NCBI GenBank assembly: GCA_030447785.1
Contig: JAUJOF010000005.1
Coordinates: forward strand, 47,843 to 111,842
Direction of reading: 5' to 3'
Source: Solirubrobacteraceae bacterium
Lineage (GTDB): Bacteria; Actinomycetota; Thermoleophilia; Solirubrobacterales; Solirubrobacteraceae
DNA: 64,000 nucleotides
The notes beneath the pieces were generated by a model. That model was not told the origin of the DNA and ran no database searches. It was given only the letters and a program-made list of their open reading frames with translations. Of this stretch, positions 53,038 to 62,565 are shown piece after piece (the stretch's first letter is position 1; each line of letters opens with the position of its first letter). A program made the translations under genes and the position numbers.

Positions 53038-53946
53038 ATGGACATGACCGGTCGCTACGCCCCCTCGCCCACCGGTCCGCTGCACCTGGGCAACCTGCGC
53101 ACCGCGCTGCTGGCGTGGTTGTTCGCCCGCTCGCGGGGCGCGCGGTTCCTCCTGCGCGTGGAGGACCTCGATGCCTCGCGGGTGCGCCCGGGAATCGAGG
53201 CCCGGCAGCTGGCCGACCTGGCCGCGCTGGGGGTCGACTGGGACGCCGCTGTGGTGCGCCAGTCCGAGCGCACCGAGCTGTACGCCGAGGCGATCGCCCG
53301 TCTGGACGAGGCGGGCGCCCTCTACCCGTGCTTCTGCACGCGCGCGGAGATCCGCGAGGCCGCCGCTGCGCCCCATGGGCCGCTGCCCGAGGGCGCCTAC
53401 CCGGGGACCTGCCGCGAGCTGTCCACCGCCCAGCGCGCCCGGCACGAGCACGACGGCCGCTCGCCGGCGCTGCGCCTGCGCAGCGACCAGGAGCCCCTCG
53501 GCTTCACCGACGCGCTGCACGGCAAGCAGGCGGGGGTGGGCGACGACGTGGTGGTGCGCCGCAACGACGGCACGCCTGCCTACAACCTGGCCGTGGTGGT
53601 CGACGACGCCGCCCAGGGCGTCGGAGAGGTCGTGCGCGGCGACGACCTGCTGGACACCACGCCGCGCCAGCTGCTGCTCGCCCGCCTGCTCGACCTGCCC
53701 GTGCCCCGCTTCGCCCACGTCCCACTGGTGCTGGGGGCCGACGGCAGGCGGCTGGCCAAGCGCCACGGTGCGGTCACCCTCGCCGACCGCGCGGCCGCCG
53801 GTGACTCTCCCGAAGCGGTGCGGGCATGGTGCGCGCGCAGCGCCGGGCTGGCCGGCCCCCAGGACGACGTGTCACTCGACGCGCTCGTTCGAAGCTTCGA
53901 CTCAAGCCGCCTGACCCGCGCGCCGACGGTGTGGAGAGACGACTGA
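53038..53946 (+). CDS. gluQ: glutamyl-Q tRNA(Asp) synthetase-like (GluQRS)
   Basis: A 302-residue class I synthetase fragment: SPTGPLHLGNLRTAL (HIGH-type), a zinc site CFC...YPGTC, and RRLAKRHGAV (KMSKS-type). It lacks the anticodon-binding domain of GltX, as expected for GluQRS, which glutamylates queuosine in tRNA-Asp. Whether this organism makes queuosine is not shown here. ATG 53038; an ATG at 53044 would also fit. Confidence 0.9.
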   Translation: MDMTGRYAPSPTGPLHLGNLRTALLAWLFARSRGARFLLRVEDLDASRVRPGIEARQLADLAALGVDWDAAVVRQSERTELYAEAIARLDEAGALYPCFCTRAEIREAAAAPHGPLPEGAYPGTCRELSTAQRARHEHDGRSPALRLRSDQEPLGFTDALHGKQAGVGDDVVVRRNDGTPAYNLAVVVDDAAQGVGEVVRGDDLLDTTPRQLLLARLLDLPVPRFAHVPLVLGADGRRLAKRHGAVTLADRAAAGDSPEAVRAWCARSAGLAGPQDDVSLDALVRSFDSSRLTRAPTVWRDD

Positions 53947-53995
53947 AGCGCCGCGCACCGCAACCCCGCGCCCTCCGATCGGTTCCCAATCCCCG

Positions 53996-55153
53996 ATGCC
54001 CGCCACCTCCACCCGCACCGCCCGGCGCGCCGCCGCCACCACCGCGGCCGCCGCCGTCGTCGCCCTGCTGGGGGCCGCCGGCTCGGCGCCCGCCCAGGCC
54101 GCCGTGACCTTCGACGGCCGGGGCTTCGGCCACGGGGTCGGCATGTCGCAGTACGGCGCCTATGGCTTCGCCCTGCGCGAGAACCGCAGCTACGACTCGA
54201 TCCTGCGCCACTACTACACGGGCACCGAGATCGACGAGGTCGATGCCCGGCGTGTCCGCGTGCTGCTCAGGCGCTCGTCGTCCATGACGGTCTGCCGGGT
54301 CACCCGCGCGCGCGACGCGCGCGGCGTGGTCAGCGAGCTCAGCGCGAGCCGCTCCTACCGCTTCTCTCCCGCGGGCGGCGCCAGCCTACGCGTGCACAAC
54401 GCCGACACGGGATCGCGCGTGCGCACCATGCGCGCCCCCGTGCGCCTGACCGGCGGCAGCCGCACCTGCCTGCGCGGCACCGCGGAGAACGGCGTGGCCA
54501 ACGGGCAGTACCGCGGGGCGATGCAACTGCGCCGCGAGGGCGGCACCGTGCAGGCCATCAACGACGTGCACAGCCGTCACTACCTCTACGGGGTGGTGCC
54601 CGCCGAGGTGCCGACGTCGTGGCCGTTGGAGGCGGTCAAGGCCCAGGCCGTCGCCGCGCGCTCCTACGCCCTGCGCTCCCTGCGCCCGGGCGCGGCCTTT
54701 GACGTCTTCGCCGACACCCGCTCGCAGGTCTACAAGGGCTTCGCCGGCGAGGATGCCCGCGGCCGGCAGGCCGTGCAGGAGACCCGCGAGGAGGTCGTCA
54801 CCTACGGCGGCCAGATCGCCCAGACCTTCTTCTTCTCCACCTCGGGCGGACGCACGACGTCCAACGAGCTGGGCTTCGGCGGCGGCGAGCCCCTGCCCTA
54901 CCTGCGCCCTGTGGACGATCCCCACGACGACATCTCCCCCGTGCACACCTGGCGCGCGACCTTCGCCGACGGCCAGGTGGCCCAGAGGCTGGGGGTGGGA
55001 GGCTCGCTGCGCTCGATCCGGGTGGTCGAGCGCGGCAGCGACGCCCGCGTGCGCCGCGTCGAGGTTCGCGGCAGCGGCGGCACCCGCACGCTGACCGGCG
55101 CCGACGTGCGCAGCCGCCTGGGGCTGCGCTCCACCTGGTTCTCCATCCGCTGA
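53996..55153 (+). CDS. SpoIID/LytB-domain exported protein
   Basis: A 385-residue secreted protein. Signal peptide about 1-36 ending APAQA. SpoIID/LytB motifs: GRGFGHGVGMSQYGAYG at the start, YLYGVVPAEVPTSWPLEAVKAQAVAARSY in the centre (split by the active Glu) and FFFSTSGGRT. Relatives are peptidoglycan lytic transglycosylases or amidase enhancers; this lineage does not need to sporulate for them to be kept. ATG 53996, 49 bases after gluQ. Confidence 0.9.
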   Translation: MPATSTRTARRAAATTAAAAVVALLGAAGSAPAQAAVTFDGRGFGHGVGMSQYGAYGFALRENRSYDSILRHYYTGTEIDEVDARRVRVLLRRSSSMTVCRVTRARDARGVVSELSASRSYRFSPAGGASLRVHNADTGSRVRTMRAPVRLTGGSRTCLRGTAENGVANGQYRGAMQLRREGGTVQAINDVHSRHYLYGVVPAEVPTSWPLEAVKAQAVAARSYALRSLRPGAAFDVFADTRSQVYKGFAGEDARGRQAVQETREEVVTYGGQIAQTFFFSTSGGRTTSNELGFGGGEPLPYLRPVDDPHDDISPVHTWRATFADGQVAQRLGVGGSLRSIRVVERGSDARVRRVEVRGSGGTRTLTGADVRSRLGLRSTWFSIR

Positions 55154-55243
55154 GGCATCCGCTGGCGGCCATGCGACTGCCGCAGGCGTGCCCCAGAGGC
55201 TCTCGGCCGCCAGTTCAGCCGGCGAGGTAGGGTCGCTCACGAT

Positions 55244-56425
55244 ATGGGGGCGCCGGCCGACTCCGCCAGCGTCGCCGACCTCGCCCGCCGCGCGCGCGAG
55301 GCGGGACGCCTGGCCATCGACACCGAGTTCATGGGCGAGGGGCGCTACCGGCCCCTCCTGTGCCTCGTCCAGGTTGCGGTGCCCCTCGAGGGCGAACCCG
55401 ACGGGGTGCGCATCGAGGTCGTCGACCCCCTGGACGAGCGCGTCGACCCCACACCCCTGGCCGCCGCGCTGGCCGACCCCGGCGTCGAGGTGGTCATGCA
55501 CGCCGCCCGCCAGGACGTCGCGCTGCTGCGGCGCACCTGGCGCACGCAGACCACCGGCCTGTTCGACACTCAGCTGGCGGGGGGCTTCGCCGGGCTGCGT
55601 GCCCAGCTCGGCTACGAGCCGATGCTCTTTGAGGTCCTGGGGGTGCGTCTGGAAAAGTCGGCCTCCTTCACCCGCTGGGACGCCCGGCCGCTCAGCGAGG
55701 AGCAGGTGGCCTACGCGCGCGACGACGTGCGCCACCTGCTCCAGCTCGCCGACGCGCTGCAGGACCGCCTGCGCGAGCGCGGGCGCCTGGCGTGGGCGCG
55801 GGAGGAGTGCCGCGCGCTCGAGCAGGTCTCCCACGAGCGCGAGCCCGACGAGATCTTCGCCCGGCTCCCGCGCATCAACGGTCTCGACCCTCGCGCGCGA
55901 GCGGTGGCCCGCGAGCTGGTGAACTGGCGCGAGGAGGCCGCCCGCCAGGCCGACCGGCCGGTGCCCTCGGTCCTCAACGACGCCGCGCTGGTCGAGGTGG
56001 CCAAGCGCAAGCCCACGAGCCTCGACGCGCTCGGGCAGATCCGCGGCCTCAACGAGCCCACGCTGCGCCGGCGCGGGCGCGCGCTGCTGGCGGCCGTGGA
56101 GCGTGGCCGCGAGCGCGAGCCGATCCCCTCCGAGGACCAGCGACAGCCCCCGCCCGACCCCGCCGACGCGCCGCTCATCGCGCTGTCAGAGGCGCTGGTG
56201 CGCGCCCGCGGCGCCGAGGGGGAGCTGGCCTACGAGCTGATCGCCGCCCGCGCCGACCTCCAGCGGGTGGTCACCGCGGTACGCCGCGGCCAGCCCGAGC
56301 CCGACGTGCGCACGCTGCGGGGCTGGCGGCGCGAGCTCGTCGGCGCCGAGCTACTGGAGCTGCTGGCCGGGCGGCGCGCGTTGCGGGTGGACGAGGCCCT
56401 CCGGGTGGCGGTCGGGGGCGCCTAG
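55244..56425 (+). CDS. rnd: ribonuclease D
   Basis: A 393-residue DEDDy 3'-5' exonuclease: AIDTEFMGEGRYRP (Asp, Glu), HAARQDVALLRR (Asp), YARDDVRHLLQL (Tyr, Asp). An HRDC domain follows (about 200-280, VLNDAALVEVAKRKP), and a C-terminal second helical domain. Matures tRNA 3' ends. ATG 55244. It ends 24 bases before the proposed ftsH start, in the same frame. Confidence 0.93.
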   Translation: MGAPADSASVADLARRAREAGRLAIDTEFMGEGRYRPLLCLVQVAVPLEGEPDGVRIEVVDPLDERVDPTPLAAALADPGVEVVMHAARQDVALLRRTWRTQTTGLFDTQLAGGFAGLRAQLGYEPMLFEVLGVRLEKSASFTRWDARPLSEEQVAYARDDVRHLLQLADALQDRLRERGRLAWAREECRALEQVSHEREPDEIFARLPRINGLDPRARAVARELVNWREEAARQADRPVPSVLNDAALVEVAKRKPTSLDALGQIRGLNEPTLRRRGRALLAAVERGREREPIPSEDQRQPPPDPADAPLIALSEALVRARGAEGELAYELIAARADLQRVVTAVRRGQPEPDVRTLRGWRRELVGAELLELLAGRRALRVDEALRVAVGGA

Positions 56426-56449
56426 ACTCCCGAAGGAAGGGCCGACCGT

Positions 56450-58501
56450 ACGCCGCGCAGCCGCCCCGGCGCCCGCAAGGACGACGCGCCGGATCCCTGG
56501 CGCGTCGAGGGCCGTCGCGAGGGCGACGGCACCGGCGACGGCGATGGTGGGGGGCGCTTCCGCTCCCCCTTCGGGCGGACCCTGCTGCTCGTCTTCCTGG
56601 CCGTCGTCGTGGTCAACATCCTGCTCGCCGACCAGCTGCCCCAGGACGGCGAGCGGCCCGACGTCTCCTACACCTTCTTCCTCGAGCAGGTCGAGCGGGG
56701 CAACGTCAGCGAGGTCAACTCCCAGGGCGACGTCATCCAGGGCGACTTCGAGCGGGCCGTGCGCCCGCCGGTGAAGCCCGATGCGCCCGACGACGCCCCC
56801 GCGCCCGAACCCGCCGAGCAGTTCGAGACCGTCCTGCCCGCCTTTGCGCTGGACACCGACCTGCTGGCGACCCTGCGCGAGAACGACGTGCAGGTCAACG
56901 CCGACACGCTGGACCAGGGCCGCTCGTTCCTGCTGGACTTCCTGCTCTTCTTCGGCCCGACCCTGCTCATCTTCGGGCTCATCTTCTACTTCTTTCGCCG
57001 TGCGGCCAAGCAGGGCGGGATGGGCGGGATGGGCGGGATGGGTGGCCTGGGCCGCTCCAAGGCCAAGCGCTACGACGCCACCCAGCAGCGCGTGAAGTTC
57101 GACGACGTGGCCGGCATCGACGAGGCCGAGGACGAGCTGGTGGAGATCGTCGACTTCCTCAAGAATCCCGACCGCTACCGCAAGCTGGGCGCGGCCATTC
57201 CCAAGGGCGTGCTGCTCAGCGGTTCGCCGGGCACCGGCAAGACGCTGCTGGCGCGCGCGGTGGCCGGCGAGGCCGACGTGCCCTTCTTCTCGATGTCGGC
57301 CTCCGAGTTCATCGAGATGGTCGTCGGCGTGGGCGCCTCGAGGGTGCGCGACCTCTTCGAGCAGGCCAAGAAGACCGCCCCGGCGATCATCTTCATCGAC
57401 GAGCTGGACGCCATCGGGCGCCAGCGCGGGGGCTCGGGCGGGGGCATGGGCGGCCACGACGAGCGCGAGCAGACGCTCAACCAGATCCTCACCGAGATGG
57501 ATGGCTTCACCGGCTCGGAGGGGGTGATCGTGCTGGCGGCCACCAACCGCCCCGACGTCCTCGACGCCGCGCTGCTGCGCCCGGGGCGCTTTGACCGTCG
57601 CGTGCAGGTCAACCCCCCCGACAAGGACGGGCGGCGCCTGGTCCTCGAGGTCCACACCCGCTCGGTGCCCCTCGACGACGAGGTCCGCCTGACCGACATC
57701 GCGGCCACCACGCCGGGCATGGTGGGCGCCGACCTGCGCAACCTGGTCAACGAGGCGGCGCTGCTGGCTGCGCGCCGCGATCACCAGCGGGTGCGCCCCG
57801 AGGACTTCACCGACGCCATGGAGCGCATCGTGCTCGGCGCCGAGCGGCGCATCACGATCTCCCCGGCCGAGCGCGAGCGCACCGCCTACCACGAGGCCGG
57901 CCACGCGGTGCTGGGGATGCTCGAGCCGGGTGCCGACCCCGTGCGCAAGGTGTCCATCGTGCCCCGTGGTCGTGCGCTGGGCGTGACCTTCCAGGCCCCG
58001 GAGACCGACCGCTATGGCTTTGACGCCGAGTACCTGCACGGCAAGATCGTCGGTGCCCTGGGCGGTCGCGCGGCCGAGCAGATCATCTACGGCAACGTGA
58101 CCACGGGCGCGGAGTCCGACCTCGAGCAGGTCACCAACATCGCTCGCCAGATGGTGGGCCGCTGGGGCATGAGCGAGCGCATCGGGTTGGTGTCCGTGCT
58201 GCCCCGCCCCGACGACGGCCCCATGTTCCCCGGCGTGGAGGGCCCCTCGGACGCCACCCGGGAGCTGGTCGACGAGGAGGTGCGGCGCATCGTGGAGGGC
58301 TGCTACGAGCGGGCGGTGTCGATGCTGACCGACAACCGCGACAAGCTCGAGTCGCTCGCGCGCACCCTGCTGGAGCGCGAGACCCTCGACGAGGACGACG
58401 CCCTGCAGGCCGCGGGCTTCGAGCGCCGCCCCCAGGCGGTCGACAAGGGCGGCAAGGAGGCGACGATCAGCGCCCGGCGCGAGAGCCGCGACGGACCCTA
58501 G
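56450..58501 (+). CDS. ftsH: ATP-dependent zinc metalloprotease FtsH
   Basis: A membrane AAA+ protease of about 683 residues. Two N-terminal helices ([38 protein letters not shown]) flank a periplasmic-type domain. Walker A is GSPGTGKT (usually GPPGTGKT), Walker [12 protein letters not shown], zinc site HEAGH. No ATG, GTG or TTG exists between the rnd stop and GTG 56609, which would cut the first helix. An ACG at 56450 lies nine bases after GGAAGG and gives [17 protein letters not shown], a fitting N-terminus. Confidence 0.9.
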   Translation, partial: TPRSRPGARKDDAPDPWRVEGRREGDGTGDGDGGGRFRSPFGRTLLLVFLAVVVVNILLADQLPQDGERPDVSYTFFLEQVERGNVSEVNSQGDVIQGDFERAVRPPVKPDAPDDAPAPEPAEQFETVLPAFALDTDLLATLRENDVQVNADTLDQGRSFLLDFLLFFGPTLLIFGLIFYFFRRAAKQGGMGGMGGMGGLGRSKAKRYDATQQRVKFDDVAGIDEAEDELVEIVDFLKNPDRYRKLGAAIPKGVLLSGSPGTGKTLLARAVAGEADVPFFSMSASEFIEMVVGVGASRVRDLFEQAKKTAPAIIFIDELDAIGRQRGGSGGGMGGHDEREQTLNQILTEMDGFTGSEGVIVLAATNRPDVLDAALLRPGRFDRRVQVNPPDKDGRRLVLEVHTRSVPLDDEVRLTDIAATTPGMVGADLRNLVNEAALLAARRDHQRVRPEDFTDAMERIVLGAERRITISPAERERTAYHEAGHAVLGMLEPGADPVRKVSIVPRGRALGVTFQAPETDRYGFDAEYLHGKIVGALGGRAAEQIIYGNVTTGAESDLEQVTNIARQMVGRWGMSERIGLVSVLPRPDDGPMFPGVEGPSDATRELVDEEVRRIVEGCYERAVSMLTDNRDKLESLARTLLERETLDEDDALQAAGFERRPQAVDKGGKEATISARRESRDGP

Positions 58502-58509
58502 GAGGAGGT

Positions 58510-58557
58510 GTCGCTATCGCGACCTGGGGGCCCACCTCCGGCGGCCACCTGGCCGCC
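58510..58557. terminator. double hairpin between convergent ftsH and pilB
   Basis: Between the two stops (58501 and 58568) are GTCGC-TATC-GCGAC and GGCGGCC-ACCT-GGCCGCC, two strong stems that read well in either direction, so they probably end both transcripts. The first box is shared with the repeat at 23264-23342. Confidence 0.7.
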
Positions 58558-58567
58558 TCCGGCACCC

Positions 58568-60370
58568 CTAGGAGACGCCGGTGACCCGCGTGACCTCGGC
58601 CACCGACGTGCGCCCCAGGCCGATCTTCTCCAGCCCGTCGTCGCGCAGGCGGCGCATCCCCTCGCGCACCGCGACCTCGGCGATCTCCTCGGCGGGCGCA
58701 CGCGCGACCACCAGGCGGCGGATCTCGTCGCTCAGGCGCATGACCTCGTAGAGGCCGACGCGGCCCTTGTAGCCCGTGCCCCCGCAGCGGGTGCAGCCCA
58801 CGGACTCGTAGGCCTCCACGTCGAACTTCGCGTGGAAGCCGTGCTCGCGCAGCACCTCCGCGGAGACGATGGTGCGCGCCTTGCACTGCGAGCACAGCGT
58901 GCGTGCCAGGCGCTGGGCGACCACGCAGTCGATGGCGCTGGCCACCAGGAACGGCTCGATGCCCATCTCGATCAGGCGGGTGATCGCGGTCGGCGCGTCG
59001 TTGGTGTGCAGCGTGGAGAGGACCAGGTGGCCGGTCAGGGCGGCCTCGACGGCGATCTGCGCGGTCTCGCGGTCGCGGACCTCGCCGACCATGATCACGT
59101 CGGGGTCGGCGCGCATCATGGAGCGCAGGCCGGTGGAGAAGTGCAGCCCGGCGCGGGGATTGACCTGGACCTGGGTGATCCCCCCGAGCTGGTACTCGAC
59201 GGGGTCCTCGATGGTGATGATGTTCTTCTCGGGCGTGTTGAGCTCGCTGAGCGCCGCGTACAGCGTGGTGGACTTGCCCGAACCGGTCGGCCCCGTGGCC
59301 AGCACGGCGCCGTGCGAACGCCCGACCGAGCGGCGGAAGCGGTCGCGGTCGCCCTCTCCCATCCCCAGGCGGTCGAGGTCCATGACCACCGCCTCCTTGT
59401 CGAGGATGCGCATGACCACCGCCTCGCCGTGCACGCTGGGCAGTGTGACCACGCGCAGGTCGATCTGGCGCCCGTCGACGGCCAGCCCGATGCGACCGTC
59501 CTGGGGCAGGCGGCGCTCGGCGATGTCCAGGTCGCACATGATCTTCACGCGGGAGATCACGCCCAGGACCATCCGCTTGGGCACCGACGTGGTCTCCGAC
59601 AGCACCCCGTCGACGCGGAAGCGCACCCGTAGGCCGCGGCCGTCGGGCTCGAGGTGCACATCGCTGGCCCCGCGCTGGACCGCCTGGGCGACGATCTGGT
59701 TGACGAGCTTGACCACCGGCGCGTCGTCGGCAGACTCCCGCAGCTCGACGATCTCGCCGACATCCTCCTCGGCCTCCTCGATGGAGGCGTCGCGGACCAT
59801 GTCGTCGAGGCTGGTCAGGCGGCTGATGAGCGCGGCGACGTCCTCGGAGGAGGCGACCACGGGGCGGATACCCAGTCCGGTGATCAGCCCGATGTCGTCC
59901 AGCGCGAGGATGTTGGTGGGATCGGCCATGGCCACCAGCAGCGTGCGCTCGTCCCAGCGCTCGACGGGGACGGCCTCGTAGCGCTTGGCCATCGCCGCCG
60001 ACAGGAGGGTGGCGGCCGACATGTCGACCTCGAACGTCGTCAGGTCGATGTGGTTCAGGCCATGGCGCTCGGCGATGGCGCGGGCCAGCGCGTCCTGGCT
60101 GAGCGCGCCGGACTGCAGCAGAACACGCTCGGGTGTGGTGCCCTGGGCGCGCGCGGTGGCGATCGCCGCCTCGACGCGCTCGCGCTCGGCCAGCCCCATC
60201 TCCACGACGACGTCGGTGAGGAAGCGGGGGGCCTCCCCGGGGCGGTGGGTGGGGCGCGTGACGCCCTTCCAGCGGTCAGCAGCGCGCTGGGCTCCCGGGG
60301 TCCCGTCTCGACGGCCCTTGTGGTCGTCCGGATCCAGCCCGCCGTCGGGCACGGGGCGCAGGGCGGTCAT
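58568..60370 (-). CDS. pilB: PilB assembly ATPase
   Basis: A 600-residue extension ATPase. N-terminal T2SSE-N domain (LAERERVEAAIATARAQGTT), then the catalytic core: GPTGSGKSTTLYAAL, TIEDPVEYQLGG, MMRADPDVIMVGEVRDRET, HLVLSTLHTNDAPTAITRL. The C4 zinc site CSQC...CTRC that separates PilB from PilT is present. ATG 60370 overlaps the aroE stop (ATGA). It drives pilus extension; some PilB homologues bind c-di-GMP in the N-terminal domain, which is not proven here. Confidence 0.95.
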   Translation of the reverse strand: MTALRPVPDGGLDPDDHKGRRDGTPGAQRAADRWKGVTRPTHRPGEAPRFLTDVVVEMGLAERERVEAAIATARAQGTTPERVLLQSGALSQDALARAIAERHGLNHIDLTTFEVDMSAATLLSAAMAKRYEAVPVERWDERTLLVAMADPTNILALDDIGLITGLGIRPVVASSEDVAALISRLTSLDDMVRDASIEEAEEDVGEIVELRESADDAPVVKLVNQIVAQAVQRGASDVHLEPDGRGLRVRFRVDGVLSETTSVPKRMVLGVISRVKIMCDLDIAERRLPQDGRIGLAVDGRQIDLRVVTLPSVHGEAVVMRILDKEAVVMDLDRLGMGEGDRDRFRRSVGRSHGAVLATGPTGSGKSTTLYAALSELNTPEKNIITIEDPVEYQLGGITQVQVNPRAGLHFSTGLRSMMRADPDVIMVGEVRDRETAQIAVEAALTGHLVLSTLHTNDAPTAITRLIEMGIEPFLVASAIDCVVAQRLARTLCSQCKARTIVSAEVLREHGFHAKFDVEAYESVGCTRCGGTGYKGRVGLYEVMRLSDEIRRLVVARAPAEEIAEVAVREGMRRLRDDGLEKIGLGRTSVAEVTRVTGVS

Positions 60371-61131
60371 TCCCCGCGTGCCGCCCGGCGCATGACCTCG
60401 AGGGGCGCGGTGGCACCGGTCCAGAGCTCGAGCGACAGGGCGCCCTGGCGCACCAGCACCTCGAGCCCGTCGACCGCGCCGGCGCCGTGGGCGCGTGCGC
60501 GCGTGACGAGCGAGGTGCCGCCGGGGGCGTAGACGAGGTCGATCACGTGGACGTCCACGTTCAGAGCATCGTCATCCACGGGCAGGTCCTTGAGCTGATC
60601 GCTTCCCGCAGCCAGCCCGGCCGCGGTGCAGTGCACCAGCAGGTCGAAGCCCGGCAGCGGCCCCTCGACCGCCTCGACGCCCAGCTCGCGGGCTAGCTCG
60701 CGCGCCCGCCCGGGGGTGCGGTTCCAGACGCTGACCCGCGCGGCGCCGGCCTCGCGCAGCGCCCGCGCCGCCGCCCGCGCGCTGCCGCCGGCGCCGAGGA
60801 CGACGGCGGCGGCGGCGCGCGGGGCGCGCGGCAGCGCGGCCAGGAGGCCCGGCGCGTCGGTGTTGTCGGCGTGGATCGCGCCGCCGGCCTCGAAGCTCAG
60901 CGTGTTGGCCGCCCCGATCGCGCGTGCGCTCGCGCTGGCCGTGTGGGGCCCCGCGAGCGCGGGCTTGTGGGGCACGGTGACGTTGGCGCACCCGCGAAGC
61001 CGGCGGCGCAGTCTCGATCACAGGTGCTGATAGCTCCACTCGGCGTCCAGGCCCAGCGCGCGCAGCGCCGCGGTGTGCATTCGAGAGGCCATCGCCATCC
61101 AGGACGCCCAGGCGCGGCACCGCCCAGGTCC
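60367..61131 (-). pseudogene. aroE: shikimate dehydrogenase, broken N-terminus
   Basis: From about 61000 to TGA 60367 a good AroE C-terminal two-thirds is read: ANVTVPHKPALAG, FEAGGAIHADNTDAPG, LGAGGSARAAARALREAG, SVWNRTPGRA, DLVYAPGGTSLVTRA. The N-terminal part (MHTAALRALGLDAEWSYQHL at 61077) is in the same frame but ends at TGA 61018-61020, and about 13 expected residues are missing. Upstream the RLGVLGDP start is also scrambled. A GTG at 60975 could start only a truncated protein. Confidence 0.8.
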
Positions 61132-62565
61132 ATGCGTTGCGCCATCATCGCGCGCGCGTCGTCGAGCTGATCGAGACCCCGATCTCGCGTTCTCGATCCG
61201 CCGGCGCGCGGTGTCAGCCCCCTGTTCATCAGCGATGGATCGCGCGCCGACGCCCGGTCCCGGCGTTGCGACAGCACATGATGGCGGAGCGCGTGCGGGC
61301 GCTCGTTCCAGGCGCGCGGGCGACGCCCGACCAGCACGTGCGGCGCGACGCACTCGATGCGCGCCGGCCTTGAGGACGCGACGTCGACCTGCTCGTAGTC
61401 GGTTCCGGATCGCCTTGTGACCCGCGAAGCGGTCGATGGCGCGCTCGGCGCCGAGCTGATCGCGCGCGACGCCGCGCGCGCGCCAGACGGCGACCACGTC
61501 GCCGCGCGCAGCTCCGCGCCCACGCCCGCGCGGGACCTGGCGCGGTGAGCGCGCCGCGCGGCCGACGTCGGCGAACTGGTAGCCGCCCGCCGCGTCGGTG
61601 TTGTCGGCGTGGCTTCTCGCGTTCTCGCCGGCGAACGGTTCATGGCGCGTGCGCTTGCCGACCTCGACGATCTCGCCCAGCGTGGCCGAGGCGCACGTAG
61701 CCGTGTCGGCCGAGCCGCAGATCGCCGTCGCGCGCGCGTCGCGGTCCCGACGTTCTCGACCTGGACGGTGTTGCGCGCTCCAGCGGGTGGCGCGCATCAG
61801 GCGTCCTTTCCGACCGGCTGGGCCGGCTGTCGCTTGTGCGGATCTGACGGCGGGTCCCGCGCCCGATCGGCGTGCTCGTCGTTGAAGCAGCGCCACCACG
61901 AGCGCGGGGCTCGTGGTCGAGATGGACCTCGGTCCCTCGGTCGCCCGGCGCCCGGCCGAAGCGGACGTCACCGGACGCTTCGAGTGCGACGGGGTCCAAC
62001 GCGCAAGTCGCGGAACGCCCGGCGGACGTCGTCCTCGGGCCGGCGGATCGTCACGGCGGTCCTGACGCGCGCGGGCGCCGTCGCCGACGTTGGCCGCATC
62101 GGCGCGCGTGAGCCCGACGGCCGTGAAGACATCGGCGGCGAGGAGGGCGCCCACGATGCCGATCGCACCGCACAGCGCGCACCGTCTGCGCGCTTGTGGC
62201 GACCGCCGCGAGCAGCGTCAGGTCCAGCGCGCGCCGGCGCCGCGGGACTGCATCCCGATCCTCGGCTGGGCGATTGGCGATGATGTTCAGGTCGCCAGAT
62301 GGCGCGGAGGCCGACGGCTTCAGCGTCCAGGCGACGGTCTTGGTGTCGTCCTCGACGCCGATCGCGTGAAGGAAGCGGCGAGACGTCACGGTCATCGGTG
62401 CGCCGAGCGCCGCGCTCCCCCAACCCGACGCGTCCGCGAGGCGGACGGGACCGACCGCGGGTGCCGCCCACCCGGTTCCTGTGCTGAAGCACCTGGCATC
62501 CCTCGCGAGTTCCCGCACCGGTGTGCGGGCAAACGACGACCCGCGCGCCCCGGCTGGTCCTCCCG
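61132..62565. other. degenerate tract with aroE-like fragments
   Basis: About 1.4 kb with no gene I can support on either strand. In minus order it has weak echoes of aroE: an ATGCA...GCGCGCTGGACCTG segment near 62260 like the MHTAALRALGLD codons, and a 22-base exact copy of the HADNTDA codons at 61591-61612 (original at 60853-60874). VAVWRARGVAR near 61465 resembles the SVWNRTPGRAR strand. Spacing is uneven and frames are broken. Either a decayed tandem aroE copy or badly assembled sequence. Confidence 0.6.

Noticed and set aside
61018..62154. 378-residue open frame on the minus strand through the degenerate tract
   Set aside because: Product is Arg/Ala-rich without a domain, and aroE-like pieces occur in different frames; not a single real gene.
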